This document shows, in pieces, positions 14,225 through 15,686 of a stretch of 15,686 nucleotides of DNA. The notes beneath the pieces were generated by a model that worked only from the letters and a program-made list of their open reading frames with translations, was not told the origin of the DNA and ran no database searches. This DNA comes from Ignavibacteriaceae bacterium (GTDB taxonomy: Bacteria > Bacteroidota > Ignavibacteria > Ignavibacteriales > Ignavibacteriaceae), in assembly GCA_025449775.1 (NCBI GenBank), contig JANWIS010000051.1:1-15686 (forward strand), read 5' to 3'. Both the position numbers and the translations under genes were made by a program. How positions within the stretch are numbered: the first letter of the stretch is position 1; each line of letters starts with the position of its first letter.

Positions 14225-15388
14225 ATGAAAACTTTTATCATCATTTTTGTTTTGGGCATCGTAGTTTCACTACAGCATTTCTTAATCAATCCTATGCAAA
14301 ATGAAAAACAAATTCTGCAAGAAGAGCAGGATTCTGTTTTTACGGCAACGTTATGTTTCGTGGGTGACTTGATGTGTCACTCTACACAATATAATTATGC
14401 AAAGGTTGATGCTGACAGTTTTGACTTCACCGGTGTTTTCAATGAAGTGAAAAAATATTTATCTACAGCTGATCTTGCAGTTGGAAATCTTGAAACTGTT
14501 ATTGCCGGGAAAGATATCGGCTACAGCGGATATCCATACTTTAATACACCAGATGATTTTATTTATGCTCTTAAGGAAGCAGGATTTGATCTTTTAATAA
14601 CAGCAAATAACCACGCTCTTGACCAGGGATGGAAAGGTGTTAAAAGAACAATCGATGTTTTAAATCAGCATAATATAAATTCTACAGGTACTTTTACCTC
14701 TCAGAGAGACATGGATTCAATCAGGATATTTCAAATCGACTCTATAAAAATTGCAATCCTCGCTTACACAGAAAACATAAACGGACTTGCTATTCCTAAT
14801 GGAAAAGATTTTATAATTAATCTTATAGATGAAAATAAAATCCGTGAGGACATAATAAAAGCAAGGAATGAAAATGCTGATGTAGTTCTCGTTCATTTAC
14901 ATTATGGTCCTGAGTACAACCGCGAGCCAAGTGAATATCAGAAAGAAATTGTGCAGAAGATTATTGATCTGGGAGCTGATATAATTATCGGTGGACATCC
15001 GCATGCAATTCAGCCGTTTAATTTTTATAAAACTAATAGTGCAAATCTGGATACAGGTTTTGTAGCTTATTCACTGGGTAATTTTATTTCCAACCAGAGA
15101 TGGCGTTATTCCGATGCCGGAATTATTCTTAACATTCAGATTTCGAAAAATAAATACACAGATTCTGTTTATTTAAGCGATGTAAATTATCTTCCAACCT
15201 GGGTATTCAAAGGAAACACAGGGAAGAGAAGAGAATATATTATTTTTCCTTCAACACTTGTTGATGATTCAACTAATAAATATTTAACTGCGAAAGACAG
15301 CACACTTATGTATGAAGCTTTTAATGACACAAAAGAAATTGTTGGCAAGTACAATTCTAATGTGAAGCTCTTTCACAAAAATGATTGA
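14225..15388 (+). CDS. CapA-family metallophosphoesterase-like protein
   Basis: A 387-residue protein of the CapA/PGA_cap family (calcineurin-like fold), whose best-known member takes part in poly-gamma-glutamate capsule synthesis; most others are uncharacterised. Residues 4-22 form an uncleaved-looking membrane anchor, so the catalytic domain would face the periplasm. Metal-site motifs are FVGDLM (45-50), VGNLET (86-91), ANNHALDQG (127-135), VHLHYGPEYNREP (223-235), GGHPHAIQP (256-264) and YSLGNFISNQ (282-291). The open frame extends upstream to an ATG at 14111, but those 38 codons overlap the histone gene and cross the terminator hairpin, and the signal anchor begins at ATG 14225, so that start is chosen. 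No Shine-Dalgarno site is visible. No other capsule genes are present, so the substrate is unknown. Confidence 0.9.
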   Translation: MKTFIIIFVLGIVVSLQHFLINPMQNEKQILQEEQDSVFTATLCFVGDLMCHSTQYNYAKVDADSFDFTGVFNEVKKYLSTADLAVGNLETVIAGKDIGYSGYPYFNTPDDFIYALKEAGFDLLITANNHALDQGWKGVKRTIDVLNQHNINSTGTFTSQRDMDSIRIFQIDSIKIAILAYTENINGLAIPNGKDFIINLIDENKIREDIIKARNENADVVLVHLHYGPEYNREPSEYQKEIVQKIIDLGADIIIGGHPHAIQPFNFYKTNSANLDTGFVAYSLGNFISNQRWRYSDAGIILNIQISKNKYTDSVYLSDVNYLPTWVFKGNTGKRREYIIFPSTLVDDSTNKYLTAKDSTLMYEAFNDTKEIVGKYNSNVKLFHKND

Positions 15389-15389
15389 G

Positions 15390-15405
15390 ACTGAATTTCA
15401 GTTTT
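15390..15405 (+). terminator. Weak terminator-like hairpin after the CapA gene
   Basis: ACTGA (15390-15394) pairs with TCAGT (15398-15402) around ATT and is followed by four T (15402-15405). The stem is short, so termination would be inefficient at best. Confidence 0.25.
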
Positions 15406-15413
15406 GGCATTTG

Positions 15414-15421
15414 TATATTTG
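15414..15421 (+). promoter_or_regulatory. Possible -7 element for the MFS transporter gene
   Basis: TATATTTG matches TAnnTTTG exactly. It ends 28 bases before the TTG start, almost the same distance as in the glgA promoter (29 bases). At the matching -33 position only ACTG is found, so the match is partial. Confidence 0.35.
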
Positions 15422-15449
15422 AACCGGACATCCTCAACTAAAAAATATT

Positions 15450-15686
15450 TTGAAAAATAAACCTGCTCTCTCTTTAATCTTTCTTACAGTATTTATTGAC
15501 CTTCTCGGATTCGGGATATTAATTCCCATCCTTCCCGCTTTTGGCGTTAGAGAACTTGGAGTTGATGAAACTGCAATAGGTATTTCAATTGCCACATTAT
15601 CTTTAGTGCAATTTATTTTTAATCCGATCTTTGGAAAGCTCTCCGACAAGCACGGAAGAAAACCTGTAATATTATTTTGCCTGTTA
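15450..15686 (+). CDS. MFS transporter, N-terminal part (window edge)
   Basis: The first 79 codons of a major facilitator superfamily transporter, cut by the window edge. The frame opens at TTG 15450; the nearest upstream in-frame stop is TGA at 15420 and no ATG or GTG lies between. TM1 (residues 8-30) contains FIDLLGFGILIPILP, the opening typical of TetA-like and other drug/sugar antiporters of the DHA1 group. TM2 begins near residue 45, and the loop after it carries motif A, GKLSDKHGRKP (65-75). The pump's substrate cannot be told from this part. It follows the CapA-like gene by 61 bases on the same strand and may have its own promoter. Confidence 0.88.
   Translation, partial: MKNKPALSLIFLTVFIDLLGFGILIPILPAFGVRELGVDETAIGISIATLSLVQFIFNPIFGKLSDKHGRKPVILFCLL

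Noticed and set aside
1..15686. Insertion sequences, phage genes, CRISPR arrays, defence genes, tRNA or rRNA
   Set aside because: No transposase, integrase or defence-type motifs, no regularly spaced repeats and no tRNA-like cloverleaf were recognised; gene content is core metabolism and envelope.

Overview
The window is an AT-rich, densely coded bacterial chromosome segment with 15 complete genes and a gene cut at each edge. It reads as a member of the Bacteroidota/Chlorobi superphylum, most probably Ignavibacteria or a close relative. The reasons are a Bacteroidota-like insertion in serine hydroxymethyltransferase, a Bacteroidota-type histone H1/Hc1-like small protein, exact matches to the Bacteroidota -7 promoter element (TAnnTTTG) upstream of several genes, a DNRLRE-like lipoprotein paired with an outer membrane protein, and mixed use of Shine-Dalgarno sites with some TTG and GTG starts. 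The lineage is inferred from gene content, not from a marker-gene tree.

Layout. (1) 1-1282, minus strand: a SPOR-domain lipoprotein followed by hutI (imidazolonepropionase, histidine breakdown), joined by a one-base stop/start overlap; hutI runs off the left edge. (2) 1283-1465: a divergent promoter region. (3) 1466-5957, plus strand: glgA, a GmhB-like HAD phosphatase, a lipoprotein with two DNRLRE-like halves, and a FadL-like outer membrane protein, all overlapping or tightly spaced. A clear intrinsic terminator follows at 6056-6086. (4) 6125-9176, plus strand: glyA, tatC and a long-chain polyprenyl diphosphate synthase. (5) 9184-10994, minus strand: a divergent HisA-like TIM-barrel protein, a cyclic-nucleotide-binding protein without a DNA-binding domain, and a UspA-type protein. 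They form one operon convergent on region 4 with only 7 bp between. (6) 10995-11314: the only gene-free stretch above 300 bp; it holds a nested inverted repeat bracketed by a direct repeat. (7) 11315-14154, plus strand: bioY (biotin uptake), a membrane Fe-S/heme oxidoreductase resembling the ETF:menaquinone oxidoreductase (EMO/DUF224) family, and a histone H1-like protein, closed by a second strong terminator. (8) 14225-15686: a CapA-family metallophosphoesterase-like protein and the start of an MFS transporter.

Taken together this is mainly a core-metabolism and cell-envelope region: glycogen synthesis, one-carbon metabolism, Tat export, quinone side-chain synthesis, biotin uptake and respiratory electron transfer. 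No mobile element, CRISPR array, tRNA or rRNA was recognised. I see no clear new multi-gene system. The items most worth a second look are the HisA-like protein with substituted active-site positions, in an operon with two signalling/stress proteins, and the nested repeat upstream of bioY.
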